This document shows, in pieces, positions 28,622-37,645 of a stretch of 64,000 nucleotides of DNA (its first letter is position 1; every line of letters begins with the position of its first letter). The stretch covers positions 1 to 64,000 of the forward strand of contig DAORKG010000013.1 of assembly GCA_035439445.1 (NCBI GenBank). Reading direction: 5' to 3'. A program made the translations under genes and the position numbers. The notes below the pieces were generated by a model. The model did no database searches and was not told the DNA's origin. It saw only the letters and a list, made by a program, of their open reading frames with translations. This stretch comes from UBA4416 sp035439445 (GTDB taxonomy: Bacteria > Bacteroidota > Bacteroidia > B-17B0 > Aurantibacillaceae).

Positions 28622-30886
28622 ATGCGTTTATATTTGTTTCTTATTAGTTGTATGACATTTTTAAGTAGTCATTTAAATTCTCAAACTTTTTATGACATCA
28701 ACACGATTCAAAAAATTGAAATTACATTTCTACAGCCTAACTGGAGTTATCAATTAGATACGGCCAAGCAAGGAGCAGATAACTATATAATGGCTTCTAT
28801 AGTAAAAATAAACGGCGTTGTGTTTGATAGCGTAGGAATAAAATATAAAGGAAATAGTTCTTATAGCCCAAGCTTCAAAAAAAATCCAATTCATATTGAG
28901 TTAGACCAATACAAAAATCAAACATACAATGGTATAAAAGACATTAAACTCAGTAACAACTACAAAGACCCATCTCTTATTAGAGAAGTATTAGGTTACG
29001 ATATTCTGAAAAACTATATGCACTGCTCTGAATCTAACTTTGCAAAAGTGTACATTAATGGTGTGTATTACGGTGTTTATTCAAATACAGAAAGTGTAGA
29101 TAAATCTTTCTACTCCAAACATTATTACTCTTCAGGAAATGCTGCTATTAAATGTAATCCAATAGTAAATCCAAGCACCAACACAAAATGTAATTTAAAA
29201 TATATCACTAATGATAGTGCATCTTACCTAAATTATTATGAAATGAAATCCAATTATGGGTGGAACCAACTGGTTGCATTGTGCGATACTGTTTCTAATT
29301 ATCAAAACAGAATTGATGCTAATTTAGATATGGACCGAGTTATGTGGATGCTTGCATTTAATAATGTGATGGTAAACTTAGATAGTTACTCAGGAGCATT
29401 CTGTCAAAATTATTACTTGTACAAAGACCACACGAAACATTATAACCCAACCATTTGGGACTTGAATATGTGTTTTGGCGGCTTCCCTTATTTAGGCTCC
29501 GGAATATCAAGCATGGCTCAATTAAGCATATCCGGATTAGCAACCATGCCTATCAATATTCATTCCACTGATGTAAACTGGCCTTTAATAAATATTGTAA
29601 ATAGCAACGCACAATATAAACGTATCTTGGTAGCTCATATGAGAACTATCACCAATGAGTTTATTACTAATAATTATTTTCAAACAAGAGCACAACAACT
29701 TCAAAGTATCATCGACACATCTGTAGTAAACGACACATGCAATTTTTTTAGTTATAGTCAGTTCCAAAATGGATTAACTCAAAATGTTTCTGTTGGTAGT
29801 TACTCTGTTCCGGGAATAAGCAATCTTCTCACATCAAGGTTATCCTATTTACAAGGTACAACTGATTTTGGATACACAACTCCAACCATAACAGCCATAA
29901 GCACAAGTGATAATTCTCCAACTATAAACTCTACGGTTTCTATTACTGCCAATGTAGTAAACACTAATACTGTTTATCTTGGATATAGAAATCACATGCA
30001 AGATAAATTTACCAGAGTACTGATGTATGACGACGGCAACCACAATGATGGAACGGCAAGTGATAATGTTTTTGGCGCTACTATTACGATAACATCCGGC
30101 GAAACAGAATATTATATATATGCGGAAAACACAAATGCAGGCATGTTTTCCCCTCAAAGAGCAGAACATGAATTTTATACAATACAATCAAGTGTTGCTC
30201 AACCTACTTTAGGACAAGTTGTGATTAATGAATTTTTAGCGGCAAACCACTTTGGACAAACAGATGAAAACGGGAAACACGAAGATTGGATTGAATTGTA
30301 TAATAACACAAATTCCTACTTAGACTTGAGCGGATTAAATCTTACTGATGATTACACAAACCCTACTAAATATTCGTTTCCAAATAATACCATCATTCAA
30401 CCAAATAGTTTTCTTACAGTATGGGCAGATGAAGATGGCGTGAATGGTGTAAACCTACACTGTAACTTTAAATTATTAGATAGCGGAGAAGAAATTATGT
30501 TTAGTAATGGAACTACCGTTTTGGATAGTGTTAGGTTTGGTTTTCAGGGAGCCGACATTTCAATTGGTAGATGCCCGGATGGCACAGGTATTTTTGATGT
30601 AACAACAATCCCAACCTATAATGCTAATAATTGCGCCGTGGGTATTAAAGAACTCCATTCAAATTTGCTTTCTCTAAGTTTGTACCCAAATCCTGCAAAT
30701 CAATTGCTCTTTATAAAAACGGATTCAAATAATGAGTTGCCTGTTAGCATATTAAATTCGGTTGGAGAAATAATTTACAAAGGAACGATTAAAAGACTTA
30801 CAGAAATAAATACCTCAACTTTTAGTCAAGGTATTTATTTTGTTATGATTTCAAGTAAAACTTTAAAATTAGTAGTTACTCACTAG
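28622..30886 (+). CDS. T9SS-exported CotH kinase-like protein with lamin-tail domain
   Basis: A 754-residue exported protein. After the signal peptide comes a CotH-type protein kinase domain (about 30-390): KYKGNSSYSPSFKKNP, IKDIKLSNNYKDPSLIREVLGYDIL, NFAKVYINGVYYGVYSNTESVDKSF, and YNPTIWDLNMCFGG, as in spore-coat kinase CotH. Then an Ig-like segment (about 415-525), a lamin-tail (LTD) domain (QVVINEFLAANHFGQTDENGKHEDWIELYNN, about 535-635) and a type A sorting domain (LSLYPNPANQLLFI). CotH kinases phosphorylate secreted proteins; LTD domains are linked with surface attachment. The gene follows a CBM-like gene closely, and a VTC/DUF4956 operon lies about 6 kb downstream. Confidence 0.88.
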   Translation: MRLYLFLISCMTFLSSHLNSQTFYDINTIQKIEITFLQPNWSYQLDTAKQGADNYIMASIVKINGVVFDSVGIKYKGNSSYSPSFKKNPIHIELDQYKNQTYNGIKDIKLSNNYKDPSLIREVLGYDILKNYMHCSESNFAKVYINGVYYGVYSNTESVDKSFYSKHYYSSGNAAIKCNPIVNPSTNTKCNLKYITNDSASYLNYYEMKSNYGWNQLVALCDTVSNYQNRIDANLDMDRVMWMLAFNNVMVNLDSYSGAFCQNYYLYKDHTKHYNPTIWDLNMCFGGFPYLGSGISSMAQLSISGLATMPINIHSTDVNWPLINIVNSNAQYKRILVAHMRTITNEFITNNYFQTRAQQLQSIIDTSVVNDTCNFFSYSQFQNGLTQNVSVGSYSVPGISNLLTSRLSYLQGTTDFGYTTPTITAISTSDNSPTINSTVSITANVVNTNTVYLGYRNHMQDKFTRVLMYDDGNHNDGTASDNVFGATITITSGETEYYIYAENTNAGMFSPQRAEHEFYTIQSSVAQPTLGQVVINEFLAANHFGQTDENGKHEDWIELYNNTNSYLDLSGLNLTDDYTNPTKYSFPNNTIIQPNSFLTVWADEDGVNGVNLHCNFKLLDSGEEIMFSNGTTVLDSVRFGFQGADISIGRCPDGTGIFDVTTIPTYNANNCAVGIKELHSNLLSLSLYPNPANQLLFIKTDSNNELPVSILNSVGEIIYKGTIKRLTEINTSTFSQGIYFVMISSKTLKLVVTH

Positions 30887-31521
30887 TTGCTAATTTTAAA
30901 TCTGTAAATAGGTTCAATATCTTCGGTGCCATCATGAATTACACTTAAATCAGTTATTAAACCGCTGTTAATTCCATACACCCAGCCATGAAGGTGTAAC
31001 TCTCTTGTTTGCCAAGTTTCCTGAACTATAGTTGTTTTTGCTAAATTTCTCACTTGTTCAATCACATTAAGCTCTGTTAGTCTGTCTGCGCGTTTATCTA
31101 AGTCATCTATCATATTTAATTCCGTAGCATGCTTATAATAAACATCTTTAATGTTACGCAGCCAGTTGTTTAATATCCCAAATGAATCATTTCCCATAGC
31201 CGCTTTTACACCACCACATCCATAGTGCCCGCAAACAATAATATGTTTTACTCCAAGATATTTAACGGCATACTCTAATACACTTAGTAAATTTAAATCC
31301 GTATGAACAACCAAGTTAGCAATATTACGATGTACAAATATTTCACCACTTTCAGTATTCGTTACTTCATTAGCAGGCACACGACTGTCGCTACAGCCTA
31401 TCCATAAATAATCAGGTTTTTGGCCCAAGGATAATTTTTTAAAATACTCCGGGTCGTCAAATTTTTTCGACATTGCAAAGCGCTTATTCCCTTCAATAAG
31501 CCTGTTATAAGAATCTTTCAT
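30883..31521 (-). CDS. Beta-class carbonic anhydrase
   Basis: A 212-residue zinc enzyme interconverting CO2 and bicarbonate. The ligands are seen: Cys43, Asp45 and Arg47 in IGCSDSRVPANE, His99 and Cys102 in VCGHYGCGGVKAAMG. Length and motif layout are normal for the prokaryotic can/cynT-like type. It lies five bases after the SulP transporter gene on the same strand, forming a two-gene operon, and its stop overlaps the convergent CotH stop by four bases. The likely role is to supply or consume bicarbonate for carboxylases together with SulP. Confidence 0.96.
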   Translation of the reverse strand: MKDSYNRLIEGNKRFAMSKKFDDPEYFKKLSLGQKPDYLWIGCSDSRVPANEVTNTESGEIFVHRNIANLVVHTDLNLLSVLEYAVKYLGVKHIIVCGHYGCGGVKAAMGNDSFGILNNWLRNIKDVYYKHATELNMIDDLDKRADRLTELNVIEQVRNLAKTTIVQETWQTRELHLHGWVYGINSGLITDLSVIHDGTEDIEPIYRFKISN

Positions 31522-31526
31522 AGTTT

Positions 31527-33050
31527 TTATTTATTGTATTTAAATAGTTCGACTTTAATATTTTTCTTTTTACTATTATCTATAAAATCCGAAATTACGT
31601 CTTTTGAATCACGATTAATACTTTTATTTATACTTCCATCTATAATTACTTTACTATTTGGTTCTATAGTTTTAAAAAAATTAATTAAATACCCTTTATT
31701 AAAAAAAGTAACATGTTGTGGTAATTTAATTAAATGATATAACTGTCCATTCATTAGTTCACTGCTTGAATCAAATGATGATTTAATATTATCGCGCAAT
31801 ATATAAATTATAGAAATAATAACACCTGCACAAACGCCTTTCAATAAATCAGTTACCAACATTACAGCAATTGTAACTACAAATGGAATAAATTGTTCTA
31901 AGCCAAATTTCCACTGTTCTTTAAATATTGCCAATTTGGTTAATTTAAAGCCTGTCATAATTAATATTGCAGCTAACGAAGCATTTGGTATTAATGCCAA
32001 TAAATCCGGCAGGAGTAAAACGCTTACCAACAACAATATAGCGTGTAATATTGTAGATAATTTTGTTTTTGCCCCGGCATTAATATTTGCTGAACTTCTT
32101 ACGATGACAGATGTTACAGGCAGGGCTCCTAAAAAACCACAGGTTATGTTTCCAATTCCTTGAGCCAATAACTCTTTATTTGTGTTTGATTCATTTTTAT
32201 CAGGATCAAGCTTGTCAACTGCCTCTATTCCCAATAATGTTTCTAAACTGGCAACTACTGCAAGTGTAAAAACAACAATCCAAAAATTGCTGCTATTAGC
32301 TGAACTAAAATCCGGGAAAAATAAATTCGCTTTTAAATCGTCTATTGACGAAATAGACGGTAAACTCACCAAATGCTGAGGGTCAATTGCCAAAAATTCC
32401 TGGCTTTTAAATGATATCGTTAATAAAATACCGAATATGACAACCAAAAGTGGCCCTGGGATATTAGATAAAATTTTATCTTTTTTATAAAATGTTTTAT
32501 CTGAAATGATTAAAATAGCAAAAGATACAATTCCAATAATTAACGCTCCAGGGGTTATATAATTAATCATATTTACTAACTCCGTAAACGAATTTTCTCC
32601 GTCAATTTGAACAAACTCTTCATCACCTAACGGGTCCTTGTCATAACCAAATAAATGTGGTATTTGTTTTATTATTAAGATAATACCAATTCCCGCCAAC
32701 ATGCCTTTTATAACAGCATTGGGAATATAATTTCCAACCGATCCGGCCTTCAGTATTCCTAAAATTAATTGAAACACTCCGGCAAAAACAACTGCCGCTA
32801 AAAAAGCTTGATAGCTGCCCAGCTGACTAACTGAAGCTAAAACTATTGCGGTTAATCCTGCTGCTGGCCCAGATACACTGTATTTAGATCCACTAAAAAC
32901 AGTAACTAATATACCACCCACAACTCCAGCAATAATACCCGAAAATAAAGGGACTTTACACGCCATTGCAATTCCTAAACATAAAGGAAGTGCAACTAAA
33001 AATACAACAACTCCTGCCTTGATATCGGCAAATAAATTTTTTTGAAACAT
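31527..33050 (-). CDS. SulP-family anion (bicarbonate/sulfate) transporter
   Basis: A 507-residue inner-membrane transporter with about eleven to twelve helices. Hallmarks: DIKAGVVVFLVALPLCLGIAMACKVPLFSGIIAGVVGG and SVSGPAAGLTAIVLAS near the N-terminus, TSVIVRSSANINAGAKTKLSTILHAILLL, and a short cytoplasmic C-terminus (SKVIIDGSINKSINRD) that is a truncated STAS-like remnant. SulP proteins import anions by sodium or proton symport; pairing with carbonic anhydrase points to bicarbonate. The gene is followed by carbonic anhydrase in one operon. A small secreted protein with a PPPKF tail is encoded just upstream. Confidence 0.94.
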   Translation of the reverse strand: MFQKNLFADIKAGVVVFLVALPLCLGIAMACKVPLFSGIIAGVVGGILVTVFSGSKYSVSGPAAGLTAIVLASVSQLGSYQAFLAAVVFAGVFQLILGILKAGSVGNYIPNAVIKGMLAGIGIILIIKQIPHLFGYDKDPLGDEEFVQIDGENSFTELVNMINYITPGALIIGIVSFAILIISDKTFYKKDKILSNIPGPLLVVIFGILLTISFKSQEFLAIDPQHLVSLPSISSIDDLKANLFFPDFSSANSSNFWIVVFTLAVVASLETLLGIEAVDKLDPDKNESNTNKELLAQGIGNITCGFLGALPVTSVIVRSSANINAGAKTKLSTILHAILLLVSVLLLPDLLALIPNASLAAILIMTGFKLTKLAIFKEQWKFGLEQFIPFVVTIAVMLVTDLLKGVCAGVIISIIYILRDNIKSSFDSSSELMNGQLYHLIKLPQHVTFFNKGYLINFFKTIEPNSKVIIDGSINKSINRDSKDVISDFIDNSKKKNIKVELFKYNK

Positions 33051-33117
33051 AAATTTTTAAAGATTAATTATTTGTTAGAACAGTTTTAATACTAATAAAC
33101 ATTAGTAATACAAATAA

Positions 33118-33435
33118 TTAAAACTTGGGAGGGGGTATCAATATATCCAAAGGGATAGAGCAAAAGATTAGATGCAAATGTTTGAAGAAAAACAGATTAA
33201 CTTCTTTTTTAAAATTTGAATGTTCGTCAAAGTTGAGATAAAGAACATCCTTATCAACCGACTCATCACTACCGTGAGACTTTTCTTCCTCTTCTTCTGT
33301 AATCGGGCTTTGCTGAGATTGCGTTTTAAACACTTTAGATTCTTTACAAATTTGAATAATAGAAGCCTGAAGGGTTAGCGAAAATACACTAAACACAAAA
33401 AGAAAAATGAATATATGTCTTATTTTATTATTCAA
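33118..33435 (-). CDS. Small secreted protein with proline-rich C-terminus
   Basis: A 105-residue protein with a signal-like hydrophobic N-terminus (about 8-25), an acidic middle (TEEEEEKSHGSDES) and a C-terminus FCSIPLDILIPPPKF. Short envelope proteins with such PPPK tails are frequent in the phylum and are often near transporters, but I do not recognise a characterised family. It is 67 bases upstream of the SulP gene on the same strand and may be in the same transcript. Coding status rests on the single uninterrupted frame and the signal sequence. Confidence 0.6.
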   Translation of the reverse strand: MNNKIRHIFIFLFVFSVFSLTLQASIIQICKESKVFKTQSQQSPITEEEEEKSHGSDESVDKDVLYLNFDEHSNFKKEVNLFFFKHLHLIFCSIPLDILIPPPKF

Positions 33436-33551
33436 CTGCTTCGCCTTAACAAATCAATAGTTTATCTCATAAAGCTTCGCAAAATAATTAAATTATATGA
33501 AATTTGATTAATTTTAAAGATTATTTAACATTGTTTTTAAATATCAAACAC

Positions 33552-33947
33552 ATGAACAAAAACATAATTGCATTTATCTTAATCTCTGTTTGTTTTTTAT
33601 CCTGCAAAAAAGAACCGGGCGAGGGGGGATTTGCATCCATTGAAGGAAAAGTTTTACTAAAAAATTATGATGCAACATATACTATTTTGCAATCCGAATA
33701 TTATGCGGCAGGAGAAACCGTATACATAATTTATGGTAATGGCACTGAGATCGGAAATACGGTGAAAACATCTTATGACGGTTCTTTTAAATTTAACTAC
33801 CTTAATAAAGGAAACTATAAAATTTATGTTTTGGGCGAAGACCCAACAAAACCTTATCTCTCTGTGCCAAAAGAAGAGTTGGTTGAAGTAACCATTAGTG
33901 AAAAAAAACAAAAGGTGGTTTTAGATGATTTGGTAATCATTAAATAA
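33552..33947 (+). CDS. Lipoprotein with carboxypeptidase-regulatory-like domain
   Basis: A 131-residue lipoprotein: MNKNIIAFILISVCFLSC places the lipid Cys at residue 18, and the rest (ASIEGKVLLKNYDATYTILQSEYYAAGETVYIIYGNG, SYDGSFKFNYLNKGNYKIYVLGEDPT) is a beta-sandwich like carboxypeptidase-regulatory/SdrD-B domains. I chose the ATG at 33552 because it gives a standard lipoprotein signal; a TTG-starting longer frame would add 16 residues before it. The DUF2490 gene follows after three bases, so the two are co-expressed and act in the envelope. Confidence 0.8.
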   Translation: MNKNIIAFILISVCFLSCKKEPGEGGFASIEGKVLLKNYDATYTILQSEYYAAGETVYIIYGNGTEIGNTVKTSYDGSFKFNYLNKGNYKIYVLGEDPTKPYLSVPKEELVEVTISEKKQKVVLDDLVIIK

Positions 33948-33950
33948 TAG

Positions 33951-34640
33951 ATGAGAATTTTCCTTATAATTTTATTTGTTTATTGCTTAGGCTTTTCTCC
34001 GTTATTGGCACAAGTTAGGCAAGACGCCGGCATGTGGGCAACACTAAGCATACAGCATGCTTTAAACAAAAAAATAAATCTGGTGATTGATGAAGAGTTT
34101 CGTATTAAAGAAAATTACCAAAGAATTAATTTGTTTTACACTAATGTAGGTATTGATTATAAAGTAAATAAATTTTTAAAAATTAGCCCTACTTACAGAA
34201 CAATTCAAAAAAAGAGATTAGATGGTAACTATAGTTACCGGCATCGTTTGATGCTGGATGTAACAGTGAAGAAAAAAATAAAAAAAATAACCTTGAGCGA
34301 AAGGGTTAGATATCAAATAGAGGTACAGGATTTTTATACCAGCAAGAAAGGGAAATTTCCCGAGCAATATTTAAGATTAAAAACGGATGTTAAATACGAT
34401 ATCGACAAGAAAATAACTCCATATTACTCCATTGAATTTAGATATCAAATAAGAAACCCTAGAGGAGATGGTCCTGTTTACGATAATGGTTTTCACAGGG
34501 TTAGAAATGTGTTAGGTGCCGAATACGAAATCAATAAGAAAAATTCAATCAACTTATATTACTTATTTCAAACCGAGTTTGATATTTCAACGCCCGAGAG
34601 TATCTACATTTTAGGAATAGGTTATTCTCTGACAATCTAA
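33951..34640 (+). CDS. DUF2490 family outer-membrane protein
   Basis: A 229-residue exported protein of the DUF2490 family, recognised from DAGMWATLSIQHALNKKINLVIDEEFRIKENYQR and the regular beta strands ending in YILGIGYSLTI. A signal peptide of about 21 residues precedes (ending LLAQ). The repeated basic patches (KKKIKKITLSERVRYQIE) lie between strands. The family is predicted to be a small barrel in the outer membrane; function unknown. It is three bases downstream of the lipoprotein gene and forms a pair with it. Confidence 0.85.
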   Translation: MRIFLIILFVYCLGFSPLLAQVRQDAGMWATLSIQHALNKKINLVIDEEFRIKENYQRINLFYTNVGIDYKVNKFLKISPTYRTIQKKRLDGNYSYRHRLMLDVTVKKKIKKITLSERVRYQIEVQDFYTSKKGKFPEQYLRLKTDVKYDIDKKITPYYSIEFRYQIRNPRGDGPVYDNGFHRVRNVLGAEYEINKKNSINLYYLFQTEFDISTPESIYILGIGYSLTI

Positions 34641-34750
34641 TACAGAATAAATTCAGAATTTAGTTAATTTACTCCTATAAATGTAAACGATTCACCTATT
34701 TTATATAAATTTAAAGTTAATAAACCATTACCTTTATATTATCTGGCCGC

Positions 34751-36409
34751 ATGAAAAAACTATTTTTAAATTTTCTGATTTTTTCTTCATTTAATTTGTT
34801 AGCTCAATGGAGCACAAACAGTTCTATTAATTCACCTGTTGCTTTAGCTCCCAAATCACAAAATAGTGTGCACTCCATTTCTGATTCAAATGGTGGAATT
34901 ATAATGGTTTGGGACGATAATCGAAATTCAGCAACAACACAAGACGATATTTACGCCCAACGTTTAAACGCAAGTGGTATTAGAAAATGGACTCTTTACG
35001 GAATAAGCATTTGCAATAATGCCGGCGTACAAAAAAACTCATCTGTAACTGATGTAGGAAATGGTAATTCAATTATTACATGGCAAGACGATAGAGCAGG
35101 AAATTATGATATCTATGCTCAAAAAATTGATTCATCAGGTAATATTCTTTGGACTAGTAACGGCGTGGCAGTTTGTAGTAAAACAACAGCTCAAAAGTCT
35201 CCGAAAATTGTTGACGATAATGCCGGTGGAGCATACATTGTGTGGGAAGATTCTTTAAATTTTTACTGGGATATCTACGCTCAACACATTAATTCTAATG
35301 GCACATTAGCATGGGCAAGCGGAGGTGTGAGTATTTGCTCTGCACCTAATTTACAATCAAATCCCAGAATAGATGTTGACGGATTAGGTGGAGCAATAAT
35401 TACTTGGCAAGATAAACGTAACAATTTTGATTATGATATTTACGCTCAAAGAATAAACTCTTCGGGCGTTGTACAATGGACAGCTAATGGCGTAGTAGTT
35501 TGTAACTCTGTAAACACGCAAAGTAACCCACGAATAGAACCGGATGGTTCAAATGGAGCTCTAATTGGCTGGGTTGATAAACGTAATGGAACCGATAATG
35601 ATATTTACGCTCAAAGAATAAACTCATCGGGCGTTGTACAATGGACTGCTAATGGCATTTCTGTATGCGGAGCTACCAATAATCAAAGTGCTATTGATAT
35701 GAAATATGTAGGTAGTTCAGGACTTGTTTTAAGTTGGAAAGATGAAAGAATTAATGCTAATGAAATTTACACACAATTAGTTTCTCTTTCCGGAATAGCT
35801 CAATTAGCTTCAAACGGTATTAAACTTTCAAACGCTCTAAAATCACTAAGTCCAAATGTTATAAGTGATGGCAGTGGCGGGGCAATTATTGCCTGGCAAG
35901 ATTCTACAGCTTTAGGATGGGATATTACTTCTCAAAAAATAAATTCTGTAGGAACAATTCAGTGGGCTGCAGGAGGTGTTAGTGTAACTAATGCTAATGA
36001 TGATCAACTTTATGTTTCGCAAGTACACGATGGGAATGGCGGAGCAATATTTGCATGGGAAGACCACAGAAATGGCACTGATTATGATATTTATGCCCAC
36101 CATTTATATAATAATGGCACAGCTATAGTTGGCATAAAAGAACTATCCTCTGCGCTTATAGAGACTCAATGCTACCCAAATCCAATAAATCAACATTCAA
36201 TTATTAAAATTTCTAACAACCAAACCAATGAACCCTGGGAAATAACAATTTATGATTCATGTGGTCAAGAATTAGAGAATAAAAAACTGACAGCAGATGA
36301 AATGTATTATTTAAATTCTGATACCTACATATCCGGAATATATTTTTACTCCATTCGTTTAGCATCATCTAACAAGTATTCAAAAGGCAATTTTATTTCC
36401 ATTAAGTAA
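34751..36409 (+). CDS. T9SS cargo with repeated DIYAQRINSSG beta-propeller units
   Basis: A 552-residue exported protein: signal peptide (ending LLAQ), about eight units of some 52-55 residues with consensus (DG)GAIITWQDxRNxxxYDIYAQRINSSGVVQWTANGVxVC, and a type A sorting domain (TQCYPNPINQHSIIKI near 475). The units are arranged like a beta-propeller or superhelix. Two adjacent units are almost identical in DNA over 57 bases (see the repeat entry). No catalytic residue is apparent; a surface adhesive or structural role is likely. Confidence 0.82.
   Translation: MKKLFLNFLIFSSFNLLAQWSTNSSINSPVALAPKSQNSVHSISDSNGGIIMVWDDNRNSATTQDDIYAQRLNASGIRKWTLYGISICNNAGVQKNSSVTDVGNGNSIITWQDDRAGNYDIYAQKIDSSGNILWTSNGVAVCSKTTAQKSPKIVDDNAGGAYIVWEDSLNFYWDIYAQHINSNGTLAWASGGVSICSAPNLQSNPRIDVDGLGGAIITWQDKRNNFDYDIYAQRINSSGVVQWTANGVVVCNSVNTQSNPRIEPDGSNGALIGWVDKRNGTDNDIYAQRINSSGVVQWTANGISVCGATNNQSAIDMKYVGSSGLVLSWKDERINANEIYTQLVSLSGIAQLASNGIKLSNALKSLSPNVISDGSGGAIIAWQDSTALGWDITSQKINSVGTIQWAAGGVSVTNANDDQLYVSQVHDGNGGAIFAWEDHRNGTDYDIYAHHLYNNGTAIVGIKELSSALIETQCYPNPINQHSIIKISNNQTNEPWEITIYDSCGQELENKKLTADEMYYLNSDTYISGIYFYSIRLASSNKYSKGNFISIK
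35435..35656 (+). repeat. Near-identical internal DNA repeat in the propeller gene
   Basis: Two copies of a 57-base segment, 35435-35491 and 35600-35656, differ at only two positions and lie 165 bases (55 codons) apart. They encode the same part of neighbouring repeat units, as expected from recent tandem duplication or gene conversion. Confidence 0.85.
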
Positions 36410-36415
36410 GATTTT

Positions 36416-36892
36416 ATGAAAACAATCTTTATATCTCTAGTTTTTATTTCAATAAGCCTATTAGGTTTCTCTCAAAGTAAAAAAGAAGTTAAACAACACA
36501 AAATCAAAGCGTCTGCCGTTTCGGTTATAGAAAATGGGAAAACCATTAACGAAAACAAAACCATATTTGATAGTAAAGGAAATGAGATTGAAGTCACCGA
36601 TTATAACAAAGAAGGCGCTGTTAAATCTATTCATAAATTTAAATATAACAGTGATGGCGATGAAATTGAAGACGAACAATATGACGCAAATAATAAACTC
36701 GTAGAAAAAAAAATAACCAAATACAATGCATCCGGAGAAAAAACAGAAGAAAGTTTTTTTGACGCAACAGGCAAACCAACTAAAAAGCATTTGTATGCGT
36801 ACGATAATAAAGGCTTAAAAACAGAGAAAAAAACTGTGGATGCAGAAGGAAAAGTTTTATCTGTAAAAAAGTATGTCTACATCACAAAATAA
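36416..36892 (+). CDS. Secreted YD-repeat-like protein
   Basis: A 158-residue exported protein with a signal peptide (ending FSQS) followed by six short beta-repeats of the RHS/YD kind: IFDSKGNEIEVTDYNKEG, KYNSDGDEIEDEQYDANN, KYNASGEKTEESFFDATG, AYDNKGLKTEKKTVDAEG. The repeats are typical of secreted carbohydrate- or surface-binding modules. The gene is directly followed by the VTC gene with no gap (its stop at 36890-36892, next ATG at 36893), so it heads a three-gene operon with VTC and DUF4956. Any role in that operon is inferred only from order. Confidence 0.78.
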   Translation: MKTIFISLVFISISLLGFSQSKKEVKQHKIKASAVSVIENGKTINENKTIFDSKGNEIEVTDYNKEGAVKSIHKFKYNSDGDEIEDEQYDANNKLVEKKITKYNASGEKTEESFFDATGKPTKKHLYAYDNKGLKTEKKTVDAEGKVLSVKKYVYITK

Positions 36893-37645
36893 ATGCAGGA
36901 ACAAGTTCTACATAGTTTAAATCAGTTTGATCCAATTACTCTGGAAGAAATGGATGGAGTAAAACTCATGGACAGAACGGACACTAAATTTACTTTCAAT
37001 ATCAATGAATTGCCGGGCATTTTAGAGGAGGCAAAAATATACTATAAAGTATTAAACGTTGAGGGAAACAGAATTAGCCGATATAAAACACTATACTTCG
37101 ATACTCAAGACTTTGATTTATACAACGAGCACCATAGCGGAAAACTGAACAGATACAAAATACGACACAGAACTTATGTGGAGAGTAATTTAGGGTTTTT
37201 AGAAGTGAAATTTAAAAACAATAAAGGACGTACTTTAAAAACTCGTATTAAAGAGGTAGAAGTTCCTGAGCTCAATACAGGGAAAGCATTTGAATTCTTA
37301 AAAAAGATGTTACCATTCGATCCGTTGATTTTATTGCCAAGAATTTGGATTAATTATAGCCGAATTACATTAGTAAATAAAACCTCGGCCGAACGATTAA
37401 CTTTAGATTTAAATTTAGAATTCGAGAAAAATGGTAAAAAACAAATTCTTGATCAATTAGTAATTGCCGAAGTAAAACAAGACAGTAAGGTTGCCTCTCC
37501 TTTTATTAGTATCATGAGAAATAAACATATTCGTCAGGGTTCTATCAGTAAATATTGTTTCGGAATAGCTAGTTCTTACTCCGAGGTCAAAAAAAATAAT
37601 TTCAAACAAAAATTGTCAAACGTAAAAAAAATAATCAATCTATGA
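36893..37645 (+). CDS. VTC-domain polyphosphate polymerase
   Basis: A 250-residue protein that is essentially one VTC domain, the triphosphate tunnel fold that makes polyphosphate from ATP in yeast Vtc4. Visible residues: LMDRTDTKFTF at the start, TLYFDTQDFDLYNEHHSGKLNRYKIRHRTYVESNLGFLEVKFKNNKGRTLKTRIK (the basic/acidic tunnel strands) and LVIAEVKQD. Product and direction of transport across the membrane are not known. It overlaps the DUF4956 start by four bases and pairs with that membrane protein as in many bacteria. Confidence 0.93.
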   Translation: MQEQVLHSLNQFDPITLEEMDGVKLMDRTDTKFTFNINELPGILEEAKIYYKVLNVEGNRISRYKTLYFDTQDFDLYNEHHSGKLNRYKIRHRTYVESNLGFLEVKFKNNKGRTLKTRIKEVEVPELNTGKAFEFLKKMLPFDPLILLPRIWINYSRITLVNKTSAERLTLDLNLEFEKNGKKQILDQLVIAEVKQDSKVASPFISIMRNKHIRQGSISKYCFGIASSYSEVKKNNFKQKLSNVKKIINL

